A stretch of 64,000 nt of DNA from Lichina pygmaea (GCA_963422465.1 OY730170.1:992001-1056000); one strand, 5' to 3'; positions 21,881 through 33,000 are shown, counted from the stretch's first letter. The notes: generated by a model not told the origin, from the letters alone. Program-made: numbers and translations.

Positions 21881-22738
21881 TCACCTCCCTTTGCCGTACT
21901 CCTCCTCCTCCTTTCTCCGTTCGTCCGCAACAGCCCGGCCGTAGCCACCACGGCCGGGATCGTACTCATCGCGGTATTCATCCCGCACCTGACCCCCAGA
22001 TTTCCCTCTCCTGCGATAATAGCCCACGTCAGCTTTGCACCCGGCTGTCTAGCCCCACGGCGAAAGAGCCAGAGGACTTCTCGAAGGATCATACCCATAT
22101 TGCCGCCCTTCTTGAAAGCCCGGGTCGAGATCTGTGCGGATGATGCGTTCGTCGAGCTTGGTGCCGCCAATGTATTTCATGCAGTCCAGCGCGTCCTGGT
22201 GCGTGTAGTACTCGACGAAGCAGAAACCGCAGGGCGTCTTGTTGAAGCGGTCGAGCCCCATGATAAGTCGCTTGATCTCGCCGCATCTGTTGCGAGCAGC
22301 TTAGTGACGCTGACATGAGAAGGTACACACGCACACAGGGTGGAAGGAACTCATGGCTTACTTGGAGAAAAGCTCGTGGATCTGTTCTTCGGTGGTGTAG
22401 AATGAGCTTGATTCGTAGATCGTCAGCAGGGTCCCGTGCACAGCGACGATGGATGGGTGCTGTCCTAGGGGCCGTACAGGTTGCCCACGTAGAGCGTCGT
22501 CGCATGCCGCAAAGGATCGTCTGCCTCGTCCGGCGACCTCTCTCGCTCTCGATCTCTGTCTCGGCCGAGCTTGCGCTTCTTGGTCTGTGAGCGGCGAGGA
22601 GCAGTTGAACGTCAGTCCATAACATTCCATCTCAGTCGCAATTGACACTCAGGACCGACGAACCTTGCCGTGGTAATATGCGCTCGGCTTGTCTAATCTG
22701 TCCATGAGGTGGATGGACTGCTCTTGTGGAGGAGACAT
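21881..22738 (-). CDS. CBC2: Nuclear cap-binding protein subunit 2 (CBC20)
   Basis: Five minus-strand exons: 22738-22664, 22584-22478, 22406-22362, 22286-22095 and 22010-21881, giving 182 aa, normal for the family. The protein binds the 7-methylguanosine cap with its partner CBC80 and takes part in splicing, export and decay of new mRNA. The N-terminus ([14 protein letters not shown]) contains the two cap-stacking tyrosines. A single RRM follows, with RNP2 LYVGNLSFYT and RNP1 [10 protein letters not shown], then [20 protein letters not shown], the conserved cap-binding C-terminal extension. Four introns of 71-84 bp, one splitting RNP2, fit the phase exactly. It is divergent from NUP82 over 255 bp and convergent with SNO1. 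Confidence 0.93.
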
Positions 22739-22993
22739 CGTCGACGATCAGAGCCTGGACGAGCTGGCCAAGCACCCCAAGGGTTGAATTTGAAAGTTAC
22801 GAGTGGTAGCTTCTTACCAGTATCTCGAGCGTGACGGGGACGGCGTTTGCCGAAGCCGGTGATGCGCCGCGACAACAATCGAACCCAACGCGACCACGAA
22901 GATCAACCGGCCTTCTTCAACCTTACGACAACCGTCTTGCCCAGCTTGAATCATACCAATATCCCATTGGCCTCAGCACCGATCGCCTCGAAA
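22739..22993. promoter_or_regulatory. Shared upstream region of CBC2 and NUP82
   Basis: 255 bp between divergent start codons of two genes of nuclear mRNA handling and export. No single motif is convincing. Confidence 0.4.
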
Positions 22994-25900
22994 ATGCCCC
23001 AGGTCCTCAGTCACTGCCCGCCTTGGCTAGAGAAACCGGCGCCGGGCTACGATCTCTTCGCGGCCGCGACGACGTCCAACTCGTCGCAACCGTCGAAAGC
23101 AGGTCCACGAAGGACGATAGCCCGGAGGAAGGAGGAGATTTTCGTCGCCGTCGGCAACCAGGTGCGTTGGGCCGACCTTGACATTCTACAACATCAATGG
23201 CACCACGAGAAATCTCAGCGCGAGCAACGATCAAGTAGCCGAGACCATGGCCGGTACCCATACAGGGACGTGCGTGCGGCAGATGGGGCTCATGAGCAGG
23301 ACGAGCTTGGCCGCTACAGGGTATGTGACGTGTATTGCTCTCGGGTGGACGTCGCGTGCTGACGCAAGATACAGCTTCTCAAGGTCCCCGTGTGGGAGGA
23401 TATCCGCCAGCTCGTCATCTCTCCGAACGAAGACCTTATCGCCATTCTCACCTCGCACACCGTCCACGTCTGTGTCCTGCCCGACCCGGCTCACCTGCTC
23501 GAGGCCGAGAGGGGACCCATCCGTCTCAAGGCTTTCACGGTGGGCTCGACGACCCATGTGCTGACCCAGTCACCCCTGGCTTCGGCCGTCTGGCATCCTC
23601 TCGGACTGGCAGGTCATTGCCTGGTCACCACCACGGCCGAGGCCATAGTGCGCGTGTGGGAGTTCGACCTGGAGAACCGTTGGTCGTTCGACAGTCCGCG
23701 CCTGGCCATCGATCTGAAGCGGCTTGCCAACGGACTCCCCCAAGAGCAGAATCCAGCACCAAACAGCCTCTACTCGACGAAGATCTTCTCGCCGGATCTG
23801 ATCGAGATGGAGGTGGCGACGACGTGCTTTGGCGGGTCGCCGTCCAGGTTGCAAGACCCCTGGGCGCCCATGACGCTCTGGATTGCGATGAGGGAAGGCG
23901 ACGTCTACGCGCTCTGTCCCTTGCTCCCGAGCAGATGGACTGCTCCCGCCTGGCTCGTGCCGTCCTTGTCGACTGGGATCGCGTCCAAGGCCGCCACCAT
24001 CGCCTCTGATCCGTCGGCCGCTCGATCAGAGCGGGCCCTGAGCCAACGGCAACACAACTGGATAACCGACATCGAAGAGGAGAAGCTGGTCCGACGAGCG
24101 CCGCGGGGCCGAAGAGATGCCGGTGACGTGGTCTATCATCGGCCCGAACAGCAAGGGCCGATACCGAGACTGCAAGGGCCTCTGGCGCTGGAGAACCTCC
24201 CGGAAGAGGACGACGCGAACGCCGAGTCCCTCCTCACCGACATCTGGTCGATTGCCGCAAAACTCGATCCGGAGCAGCAGGCCGTGGCAAAGAAGGTCGG
24301 CTTTCGGCTTCGGCCTCGGGAGACCGAGGCGCTGTCGTGGGGAATAATCTGTCTCATGACAAGCACTGGTCGAGCCCACGTCTTGCTTGACATCGACGGT
24401 GTGCAGGGGGAATGGCCGTCAGAGGATGAGGTGTGGCTCGTGAGGTCCCCCTAATCCGAGGCTTTGGCTGCTGACTACTTGCGACGCAGAAAAATGACAG
24501 CGATGACGAATCGTCCTTGTACGACGACAACGAGGACAATGATGGTAAAGCTGAGAAATGCCTAGTTAGTTTCCAGTCTATCGATACCGCCCAGGCGGGA
24601 CGCTTGTCGGGCCCAGAGTCAGCCTGGCCGCTGTTCAGCGCGGACCCGCACTCTGCTTACTCGATCTTCGTGACGCACGAGGGCGGCATCATCTACCTGT
24701 CGTTCTCTCCGTGGGCCGAGAGAATCGAGCAAGAAGCTTCCGCGAACGCGCGCGCTGGCTCTGAGCTCCGTCTCGAGACCGTCCTCAAAAGCAACACTAC
24801 CGCTACTCAGCGCCTACTCGACCGAACTGGGGAGGACGACGAGGCCGGCAACGACGAGAGACTCGCGGCCAGCGTGCTCTTTGGACGTGTTGGCCTAGGG
24901 AACCTGCTTCTGACTGCGAGTAGAAACCGGCCATTCGTCCAGGTGCTCGACTACGCTGAAGCCGCTGTCCTCCCTGATACCCCCAGTCGGGCGCTGCACG
25001 AACTCGGGTCGCACGCGAGGGAGACGGCTCTACGAAAACACCGCGATCCGTACAAAGTGGCTCCGGACCTGCTGACGGAGCTGCCGCTCGACGCCTTTGT
25101 TCGCTCGCAACAACAGGGATCGAACCGTGGCGCGTTCACGGAGAAGATGGAGATCTCGCACGCAACAGCGAGCATGCTGACGGACACGCACCGCATGGTC
25201 AGCATGCACACGCACAGCGTGGGCATGGCGGCGGCCGAGCTCTTCCGGCAATGCGAGCGGATGCTGTCCGAGTTCCGCGATCAGATCAGGAGCATCAAGG
25301 AGCTGACGTTCCGGGTCGAGAGCGTCGTCGACGCGGCGGCCGAGGACGGCTCGAGCGGGCAGGACGTCCGTCCGAAGAGCGGGGGGGAGGAAGGCGCCAA
25401 GAGACGACTCGAGCAGGCCCGTTCCAGACACGCTGATCTCACGACGCGCTACGACGCGCTGCAGAAGAAGGAGGCGCTCTTGAGCGAACACGTCGTCAGC
25501 GAGAGGGAGGAGGCGTGGAGAGATGAACTCTATCAGCTGAAATACAACGTGCTGGGTCCGGCCGAGGACGAGCAAGTCGACGACGGAGACGTCGAGGACG
25601 ACAGTACGATTCAGCAACGATTCGACGAGGTACATCCTTTTCCTATCTTGCTCTCACTCATCCGCGGTCGAATTCCCATGAGCTCTTCCCCAGCCGGAAA
25701 GACGGCGAAACTCACTCCCTGGCCTTTTGCCTACTCGTCCTTTCTGTCCCGCCTCTTTTCTCCTCTTTGCTTCTCTTTCTCGGCTTCGAACCTCCAAGCT
25801 TCGCACCTCCCAGCACAGAATCCATCTAACCTCAACTCCCCTGCAACGGGAAACAGGTAAAATCTCTCACCGAGTCACTCGTCTCCGAAACGGCTAGACC

Positions 25901-26442
25901 GGGCGGGGAGGACCAAGAAGCAGGGCGAGGCTCGAAAGGCGGCGCGTCCGCAAGCGCCAGAAGCGGCAACTCCCGTCGAGGCCGCGACGATGCGGACAGG
26001 GATATCCGTCTCTCGTCGGCGCTGCGCAAGAAGAAGATCGGTCAGGTGATGGGGTTGTTGGATCGAGAGTAAGTTTATCTTGCCCGTTCCGCTGCCTTTC
26101 TTGTCGCGTTGTGCTGTTTGCGCTTGGCTCATGCATCTGCTCCTTCTTTCGTCCTTCCTTCGGCTTTCTCCACTCCTCTGTCCTGCGTCCTGCGTCCTCC
26201 GTCCTCCGTCCTACATCACCCTTCTCCGCCCATCCTCCTCTTCTCAATTTTCAAATTCTCAAATTCTTCGCGTGAAATGTCCACCCGTCCATGCTCTCGA
26301 CCGTCTCCCTCTCTCCCAGCCCCGATCCCCAAAATCTCTCAAGTCTCTCTGCTGACCCTCTCACGTCCGCACTCGATGGAACAACAGGGATATCCTCGTC
26401 GAAGCGACCAAGAAGCGCCTGGAGCGATTGTCGCTGGCCTAA
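22994..26442 (+). CDS. NUP82: Nucleoporin Nup82 (Nup88 homologue)
   Basis: Five exons: 22994-23320, 23375-24439, 24490-25629, 25857-26068 and 26388-26442, giving 932 aa. It belongs to the cytoplasmic-side Nup82-Nup159-Nsp1 complex that docks mRNA export factors. The first 600 residues form a beta-propeller with conserved fungal words: EEIFVAVGNQVRWADL, DIRQLVISPNEDLIAILTSH, STTHVLTQSPLASAVWHPLG, RVWEFDLENRWSFDSPRLAI, APMTLWIAMREGDVYALCPL and SIFVTHEGGIIYLSFSPWAE. The last 250 residues are coiled coil (LFRQCERMLSEFRDQIRSIK; RRLEQARSRHADLTTRYDAL). Introns 1 and 2 are 50-54 bp, introns 3 and 4 are 227 and 319 bp and pyrimidine-rich. The last exon codes only for the final 17 residues (DILVEATKKRLERLSLA). 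The start matches MPQVLSHCPPWLEKPAPGYD; an upstream in-frame ATG is at 22847. Confidence 0.92.
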
Positions 26443-26652
26443 AGCCGCGCATGGACTTGGTTGGGTCAGAATTCGACGGTTAGCTTGGCCTGGGTTCGAC
26501 GGTTCGGATAGCTGGAACTCGAGCTTTTATTAAACCTGAATGCGATAAAACTGCCCATGGGCGAATGTCTTTGTAAACGCTGAATATGGCGACGGCGAAC
26601 ATGGCGAGGGAAGGGACATTCCCGCCATAGTACCCAGGACGCCCCTTACGTC

Positions 26653-26703
26653 CCAGATGTGCCAGATGTGCCAGATTTCCCAGATTTCCCAGATTTCCCA
26701 GAG
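26653..26703 (+). repeat. 9-bp minisatellite
   Basis: About five tandem copies of CCAGATGTG/CCAGATTTC; the unit diverges from left to right. Confidence 0.75.
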
Positions 26704-26874
26704 GCCCTAGATGCGTTAGATCCCTCGGATATCCCAGATACTGCCACTGCTACGACCACTGCTACCGCTACTGCTGCTCGTGACGAGAGCGAGACAAACA
26801 TCGTCCTTATCTGTCCGTGGGACGATGGGTCTGAAGAAGATTATATGCCTCTGATGCCTCTGCTTCTGATGGTT

Positions 26875-27005
26875 AAGGAGGGAGGGAGAGAGAGGGAGTA
26901 AGAGAGGGAAGGAGGGGGAGAGGGAGGGAGAGAGGAAGAAAGGAAGAGAGGAAGGGAAGGAGGGAGAGAGGGAGAGAGGGAGAGAGGGAGATGGAGAAAA
27001 AGGTA
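26875..27005 (+). repeat. Polypurine tract (GGGAGA-type)
   Basis: About 130 bp of almost only A and G on the plus strand, built from GGGAGA/GGAAGA units. It could form triplex DNA. Confidence 0.85.
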
Positions 27006-27362
27006 GATTAGCTGTGCTGTCTAGGCGGCTTGAATAAGATCTTAAAGAGTCTCTGTATGTTTGCTGGATTGATTAGACTGAGAGTAAGAGAGCAAGAGAG
27101 CACGAGACGACGAGACAGGTGGCGCGTTGATTACTTCCTCGCGCATTACCTCCTTCGTCTGACGACACGTTAGACAGCCACGGACACCGACACCGACACC
27201 GATACCCACGGGCCCGCGGTCCCCCAAAGAATCTCAAGAGACGTCTTTTCTTCCTCCCTCACACCCATCACACCCTCACTTACTCACGCCCACCCGCCTG
27301 TCTCTCTTTTCACCGCGGTTCCCCGCACCACCCAACTATCCCAACCCCCCCCCCCTCCGTCA

Positions 27363-27602
27363 TCAAGACTCGATCTTGTCCTTGTCGGTCAGAGCGAGTC
27401 GCGACTCCCTCTCGAAGCCGGTGATGACAATCTCCTTGCTCTCCTCGAGCGCCCACAGTTGCATGATGACGTCCTTGCGCTGGAAGGTCGTGTCGTACTC
27501 CTCGCTCAGCAGCTTGGCCATGTCGCGCACGTGTTCGGTCGTGTACTCCCACAGATCGACGAGGTATTCGGTTTGGTCCTCGGTCCAGCACGCCCAGCCC
27601 AT
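27363..27602 (-). CDS. Small helix-turn-helix-like protein, function unknown
   Basis: A 79-aa frame starting MGWACWTEDQTEYLVDLWEY, then a Met/Leu/Arg-rich helix, then FQRKDVIMQLWALEESKEI. The WTEDQ...LVDLWE...(V)xxMAKLLSEEY...RKDVIMQLWALE layout resembles a three-helix SANT/Myb-like or GcrA-like DNA-binding fold, but this is pattern reading only. An in-frame upstream ATG (27746) would add 48 basic, low-complexity residues. I prefer the inner start because the conserved-looking part begins there. No introns are evident. The spacing of Trp residues and the acidic/basic mix suggest a real protein rather than a shadow, though support is limited. Confidence 0.5.
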   Translation of the reverse strand: MGWACWTEDQTEYLVDLWEYTTEHVRDMAKLLSEEYDTTFQRKDVIMQLWALEESKEIVITGFERESRLALTDKDKIES

Positions 27603-28248
27603 TCTTTGGGCGTCTCCTTTGGGTCTCGGAGAGTGGAGAGCGTGGAGGAGGTGAGCGACGGCTGAAGTGGCGTGGGTGGGTCTAGAGCCCCTGAACGAAC
27701 GATGGCCCGGACTAGCTGCGTCGCTCTTGACTCGAAGCTCTGGCAAAGACGTTAACGTGTGATTCTTCCTCGATGAGGAAGACCGAGGGAGAGAGTAGGG
27801 GGCTCCGACTTTTGAGAATCTTTCAAAGGACGTTGATATTGCTCTTGCTTCGGATGGAGTGCGGTCAAGAGCAGCGGAGTTGAGACGAAGGCCGGGGGCA
27901 CTTTGCTGGGTGAAGCAGGATCACAAGGAAGAACGATGAGAATAAATAGGATGCATGCGACGCGCTAGAAGGGCAACGGCCATTCACTCTCGACGCCTTC
28001 CCTGGGATCGACGGAATCACCATCCGGCGCGGAAAGATAAGGTCTACATATTCACTTGGTTCCAGAAACGTCAAATGATCCGGAGAGTACCGGAAAGGTG
28101 GCAACGAATGCGACAGATTATGCTAGCCTCAATTTAGGTATGCTTTGGCGCGTTCCGGCAAACCAGATGGAGAAACAAGAAAGATCTGACAGGATCTGAG
28201 ATCCGTCGCGGCCGTCTCCGGGACGCAATTCTCAAGGGGCAAACTCGT
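27603..28248. other. Spacer between the small HTH-like gene and SDT1
   Basis: About 650 bp without a supported gene. It contains the probable leader of the 79-aa gene (to about 27750) and the SDT1 3' end. Confidence 0.5.
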
Positions 28249-29191
28249 TCAATTCGGCCTGTTGGCTGCATTCTTGAAGAACATCGGAAACAGGTCTCGA
28301 AGCTCCTCGAGGCTCCGGACCTGATACTTAGCTGCCTTGAAAGGTGGATCCGGATCACCAGGCTCCAGCTTGTGCACCGCTGTCCAGCCGAGATCATGGG
28401 CCTTGTTGCAGTTCATGAAGGTATCGTCTGCTCCCGTCAGAACGGAGATCGACCGGGTTCATCGAACGACGGGGAGAGGCTCACCAACGAAGTAGCACTT
28501 CTCCGGCGAGCTGACGCCTGCCTCGCGTTGCGCCTTGTCGTACATGTCTTTGTGCGGCTTGCAGATGATGCGCTCGGCCCCATAATCGCAGTACGTGAGC
28601 CCTTCGAAAAGGTCGTCCACCGCGAGCAGCTTCAGCACTCTCCTCGCATGGTTGACATATGCGTTGGTGAAGAGCCAGAGCCGGATCTTGCTCCTATCAA
28701 TGTCCAGGAGCAGCTTCCGCAGCTGTGGATCGGGAGACAGCACACTCGCCAGAGGCAACGCGTCATCGACCTTTCTGTTGTACTCGATGGGGTCGATCTT
28801 GTGATGTCTCACGAGCCCTTCGATGGCAAGGCCGTATTGCTGGTAGTACTTCTGGTGTAGCTGGTCGGCATCCGCTGCCGAGAGAGAGAGATGTGTAGCG
28901 ATGTACTGATCTGGTGGAAGGCGAGACTGATCAGCCAGCCATGTCTGGGCCGGACACAATCGGCGGCAAACGTACCAATACGTTCGCCCATCATCTGCAG
29001 GATGCGTTTGCCTGGATGGGTTCTCAGTCATCCGTGAAGGGAACATGGCTGAAGTCGGATACCACACACTTCTGGGATACAACTAGCGGATCGTTAACAG
29101 CTTAAATTCATCAAGCGCCAGTAACGACAGCACTTACGCAATTGTCAATGTCGAAGAAGAACACCGGCCGAGGATCCTCCTGGGACGTCAT
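28249..29191 (-). CDS. SDT1: Pyrimidine 5'-nucleotidase, HAD family (Sdt1/Phm8 type)
   Basis: Five minus-strand exons: 29191-29138, 29082-29070 (only 13 bp), 29011-28976, 28910-28485 and 28427-28249, giving 235 aa. HAD motif 1 is split by introns: PVFFFDIDNC | LYPRS, with the nucleophilic and acid Asp in FDIDN. Motif 2 is LWLFTNAYVNHA, motif 3 the Lys of CKPHKDMYDKA, and motif 4 CYFV|DDTFMNCNKA. YGLAIEGLVRHHKIDPIEYN is a signature of the fungal Sdt1 branch, which dephosphorylates pyrimidine mononucleotides, including damaged or analogue nucleotides, and in the Phm8 relative lysophosphatidate/UMP. The C-terminus (YQVRSLEELRDLFPMFFKN) is typical. The 13-bp exon is required for the phase and for the family sequence. 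Confidence 0.93.
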
Positions 29192-29628
29192 TGCATCAAC
29201 ACCACAGCAAGGGGTTCCACTCGGCAGATGATCTGACACGAGACTCAGCACAGCCCTTCAAATTAATCTACGAGTCTATACGTCTAAGTAGAAAGTCAAG
29301 ACTGGCGAGGTAGGCTGGTAGATAAACCAGTGACGTGAACTGGTGGGAGTATTGAGGTGATGTCGTCGGACGCACTAACGGTAAGGCACGACTCTGCTGA
29401 GTCATCGATCTGATGACTCAGCACCAAAGCGAAACCTTGCGAGGCACGACCTTTCCGCTCGCTGCTGCTTTGCAACACGACAAGGGCAGTGACAGCCGTC
29501 GAGCTGGAAGACATCGAAGCTGTCATTCTGCTCGATTCGAGGCCGTCCGGAAATTGCAGGAGCATGTGAAGCTGCGGGCCTTTGGCTGGAGCAACTGAGG
29601 GCCGAGGTGACCGACAGTGTCTCCGGGC
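29192..29628. promoter_or_regulatory. Shared upstream region of SDT1 and the disordered-protein gene
   Basis: 437 bp between divergent genes. It may hold a small 5' exon of the plus-strand gene: a frame reading EAAGLWLEQLRAEVTDS ends close to the chosen start, but no convincing splice pair joins them. Confidence 0.35.
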
Positions 29629-32385
29629 ATGGCCTCAGGAGTCGTGGCCCCCCGGAGCCAACTAAATGGGCATCTAAACGCAAAAGCCCAATCAGACCTG
29701 CATAGCAAAGAAGTCTTCGAATATGAGAAGATCATTCGGCTGCACGAGGAGGTTCGCGCGGGAAAACACCCCCGTCTGACGATGCCCGCAGCATCCACTG
29801 GCAAACTCCACAATCTGGCCTCCCCCAACGCTTCTACTGCTTCGCCCCCGTGCGCCGCCGCAGCGGAGGCCCAAACACAGCCAAACAACGCCACTCCGGT
29901 GGTGGAGCTGGACAAATCGTCAAGTGACAAGCGACGAGAGATGCAACCCACTCCAGATAAAATCGCAGCTCAGACCCCATCTCTCCCACTCGCCTTCAAG
30001 AAGTCGGACGCGCTTGTCAGAGCGGAGGTGAAACTCCACAGAGAGCGTCTGGAAAGTATCCTCCGTGAGCGATGTGCGCAGAAGAGGAGCGGCGCGAGAC
30101 TCAAATTGTCGAAAGAGGATTGCATCCCAGCTTTTGATCTCACTGAAGCTTTCGAGAAGGCATTGAGCCTCGTCAAGCCCGTGTCTGTCGCAGCCTCTTC
30201 GAATGAACATAACAACAATGACTCGATCGACGAGGCATCCTTCTATTCTAGCAAGGACAATGACTCTTCCGTCTCTCCTCCAGAGAGAGTGTCCGACGGT
30301 GGCGGCGAGCAAGGCCGAGCGGACGACGTCGTGCGCCTAGAACCGCCGGATCGAACTGCAAGGTGGTCTCCAGGCTCGGGAGAGCAAGCGCAGTATTCTC
30401 AACCTGAGCTTTCCGACATGCCACCTCGGTCCCTTGAAGCAGAGACAGGCACTGTCAAGCTCCCTGAAGCGCTAAGTCCGGCACTGGGACTGTCACCGGA
30501 GGCCAGACGGCTTGCCCCACTTCACGGCGACGGGCCTGAATATGTTCCTGAGACGTACATTGGGGGTCCGGTCACCTCTGGCAGCATACACGGGCGCAGA
30601 ACGCGCTCGCGTACCGCATTACGGGAACAGGGCGGTGTCGAGCGAGCGGCTCACGACGACCGACAGCTTGACGCCTCCATCCAGAGATCTCATCTTGAGG
30701 CGCAGGTGGCGGGGGTAAATAGGCCGAGGCTTTCGCCTGGAGCCCCCATCATCCGCAGCCATAATCGCTCACCACTTGCGCCGCAGCCTACCAGGGTGTC
30801 GCCGCTTGCCATTGCGCGGATTCCCCATGTGGTCTCGGGCCGGAGAAGTCAGGTCGAGTCCCTTTCCAGGCCCTTCTCCGCCCGAGAGAGCCCAGAGAGT
30901 CCAGATCGCCCCGTCCAAATGCTGCATCCGTCAAAAAGACGCCGCTACGCAGAGGCTGATGGCAGGCTGGACACCGAGCCAGACAGGCGGCGCGCATACT
31001 CGCCGGAGGTATACATCAAGCAGGAGCCAGTGTCGCCTCCGCCATTCTCCGCCACTGAGGACCGTCATGGCCGACCCGCTCAGTATGAGCAGGGCCGACG
31101 TGAGGCTGATCACGACTACGAAAGCCACCACAGCCTGTCTGTTCAAACACGTGGAACCAGGGCTTTGTCGCCCAGATATGAACGAGTGTACCCCGACACG
31201 CCAGGCAGCGCGCGCTTCTCCGGGACCTTCGCGCATGAGTCCTTTGACCGAACCCACAAGCATCGGGCCGACTTTCACCGGTATGCCAGTTGTCAAGCGT
31301 CCAGGCCCCCGCGATCACCTCCCCCAACCTACCATCTTGTCTCCCCGTCAGAGCTTCGACCAAGCCGAGCGATATCTCGTGGCGTGCTTGAGGGACCCGC
31401 TCGCGAGCGGGTCCAGTACTACCACGAGAACCACGGTCCGTACCGCAGTCAGGTTGTCCAGCGCGAGAGGTCTCATTCGCTGCCTCAAGAACGATTGTCG
31501 CCTTCCGACCGGGACTCGGTCATCGTGTCGAGGCCTAGCCGCGGCCAGCTTCCTCGCCTTGCGATCGATGAGAACGGCAAGAGATACGTCGAGGCTCCCT
31601 TGAGCGCACATGACCGCCACTCCATGGCTCCGCCAAGCTACGCCGTGGTCCCCAGGGAAAGGCGGCGTGAGCCGGAACACTACGTCGAGCATCTGCATGT
31701 CCCCATCAGGCTTTCGGATCGACCATACTCCGAGCGGACTTACGTCGAGCACGCTCCAGTTTCTCCTCGCGTGACGATGAGACGCGTGATGGACGACGCT
31801 GACAGAAGTGAGCCTCGATCGTACCGCGCTCGAGAGTATGCCAGCCGACCGGCGAGCTTGATCATCCCCCGAGAAGAGTACGTCTACGCTCGGGAGCCTC
31901 CGGAGCAGCGGGCGAGCCACTTTGAGGAGGTGATCATTCCGCGACACTACATTGAGCCCCCGTCTGCCGGCGATCGGTTTGCGAATGCTCGGTACGAAGT
32001 GGCGCCTCCACCGCGCCGCCGGTTTGAGTCGCGGATGCCCGAATCAGAACCCGAGGCTCCCTTCAAGCCTGGATATCACCGGGAGTCTCTGCAGCCGCAG
32101 CCGCAGCCGCAGCCGGCCGGCCGACGATTGGATGTTGTCCCGCCGCCGAGCACCACCCGCGAATACAGCATCAGGCCTGAGGACGCTCCCCCAAGGAGGG
32201 AATACATCTCAGCGCCATCGTCTCATGGAGAGCCATACGCTTACATTGCGGAGGCGCATCCACCACCGCATGCTCCAGCGCCGCTTACCGGACGCAGGTA
32301 CGTCGACGAGGTTCGACTTATCGAAAGCCCTATGGAGCGTCCTCAGGAGGGCGACGGATATCGGAGAGCTTCTTATCGCTACTGA
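29629..32385 (+). CDS. Large disordered Arg/Ser/Pro-rich protein, function unknown
   Basis: A single open frame of about 918 aa. I do not recognise the family. Near the start PRSQLNGHLNAKAQSDLHSK is followed by EVFEYEKIIRLHEEVRAGKH, an ordered-looking helical segment that seems the conserved part. The rest is rich in Arg, Ser, Pro, Glu and Tyr and predicted disordered. At about residue 464, YIKQEPVSPP matches the phosphorylation-dependent SUMO motif (hydrophobic-K-x-E-x-x-S-P), which would suit a nuclear regulatory protein (inference). RARE-type Arg/Tyr blocks (for example RRRYAEADGRL, YVEHAPVSPR) recur in the last third, and a short QPQPQP repeat lies near 32095. The start ATG 29629 follows an in-frame stop; an upstream exon cannot be excluded. 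Confidence 0.7.
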   Translation: MASGVVAPRSQLNGHLNAKAQSDLHSKEVFEYEKIIRLHEEVRAGKHPRLTMPAASTGKLHNLASPNASTASPPCAAAAEAQTQPNNATPVVELDKSSSDKRREMQPTPDKIAAQTPSLPLAFKKSDALVRAEVKLHRERLESILRERCAQKRSGARLKLSKEDCIPAFDLTEAFEKALSLVKPVSVAASSNEHNNNDSIDEASFYSSKDNDSSVSPPERVSDGGGEQGRADDVVRLEPPDRTARWSPGSGEQAQYSQPELSDMPPRSLEAETGTVKLPEALSPALGLSPEARRLAPLHGDGPEYVPETYIGGPVTSGSIHGRRTRSRTALREQGGVERAAHDDRQLDASIQRSHLEAQVAGVNRPRLSPGAPIIRSHNRSPLAPQPTRVSPLAIARIPHVVSGRRSQVESLSRPFSARESPESPDRPVQMLHPSKRRRYAEADGRLDTEPDRRRAYSPEVYIKQEPVSPPPFSATEDRHGRPAQYEQGRREADHDYESHHSLSVQTRGTRALSPRYERVYPDTPGSARFSGTFAHESFDRTHKHRADFHRYASCQASRPPRSPPPTYHLVSPSELRPSRAISRGVLEGPARERVQYYHENHGPYRSQVVQRERSHSLPQERLSPSDRDSVIVSRPSRGQLPRLAIDENGKRYVEAPLSAHDRHSMAPPSYAVVPRERRREPEHYVEHLHVPIRLSDRPYSERTYVEHAPVSPRVTMRRVMDDADRSEPRSYRAREYASRPASLIIPREEYVYAREPPEQRASHFEEVIIPRHYIEPPSAGDRFANARYEVAPPPRRRFESRMPESEPEAPFKPGYHRESLQPQPQPQPAGRRLDVVPPPSTTREYSIRPEDAPPRREYISAPSSHGEPYAYIAEAHPPPHAPAPLTGRRYVDEVRLIESPMERPQEGDGYRRASYRY

Positions 32386-33000
32386 ACGAGCTTGTCCTTG
32401 GCTGCCGTCGAGACGGACCGTCGAGTATCAGTCTTACGGCTACACTACCATTCCTTCCTGCGCCAACTCTGCCATGTGGGGCTGGTGTCCTTGCACTTGG
32501 ATATTCCACCTCAACAGACTTGATCACTTCTCCCTCTTCAAAACCCCCTACTAATTTCCCATCCCAAGAGCCCCTCCCTACGCACCGTTTCCCCTATCCA
32601 CCAATGCCCATAGCCACACCCTATTCCATCCTCTCCAAACCTATGCTCCAAACACTCGATGAATCCATGCCTTATAATTCCAGCGCAGCATACATGAACA
32701 CGTAGCTTGATACCACTGTGACATGACCAGTAAGAGCGCGATGCCCACCACTTGCCTTGTTCGTTCTTCGACGAGATGCCTATTTGTTTCCACAGAGTAT
32801 AATAGACCCCTTGACGCATCCTGAACAAGTGGGTGTCAGCAGACAGGGAGGGTTCTTGGAGGGGGGGGGGGGAAAAGAGTACATCAGGAGTTGGCACACA
32901 GGAGGCCGGGACAGCTCATAGTGACGGATGAGGCACATTACGCAATACATGTGTACAGTGTCGCGACACAAGTTTGAACAAGCCCCCATACAAACTTGAC
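32386..33000. other. Spacer between the disordered-protein gene and the LINE
   Basis: About 600 bp with no gene. It contains a G run (about 32862-32872) and, at 32964-32984, the left arm of a 21-bp inverted repeat that brackets the LINE. Confidence 0.55.

Larger units (their letters stand above)
26443..27362. other. Repeat-rich spacer after NUP82
   Basis: No gene seen. It contains a 9-bp CCAGATTTC-type minisatellite (about 26653-26703), a run of ACTGCTACC-like triplets (about 26740-26775) and a purine-only tract (about 26875-27005). Confidence 0.6.
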
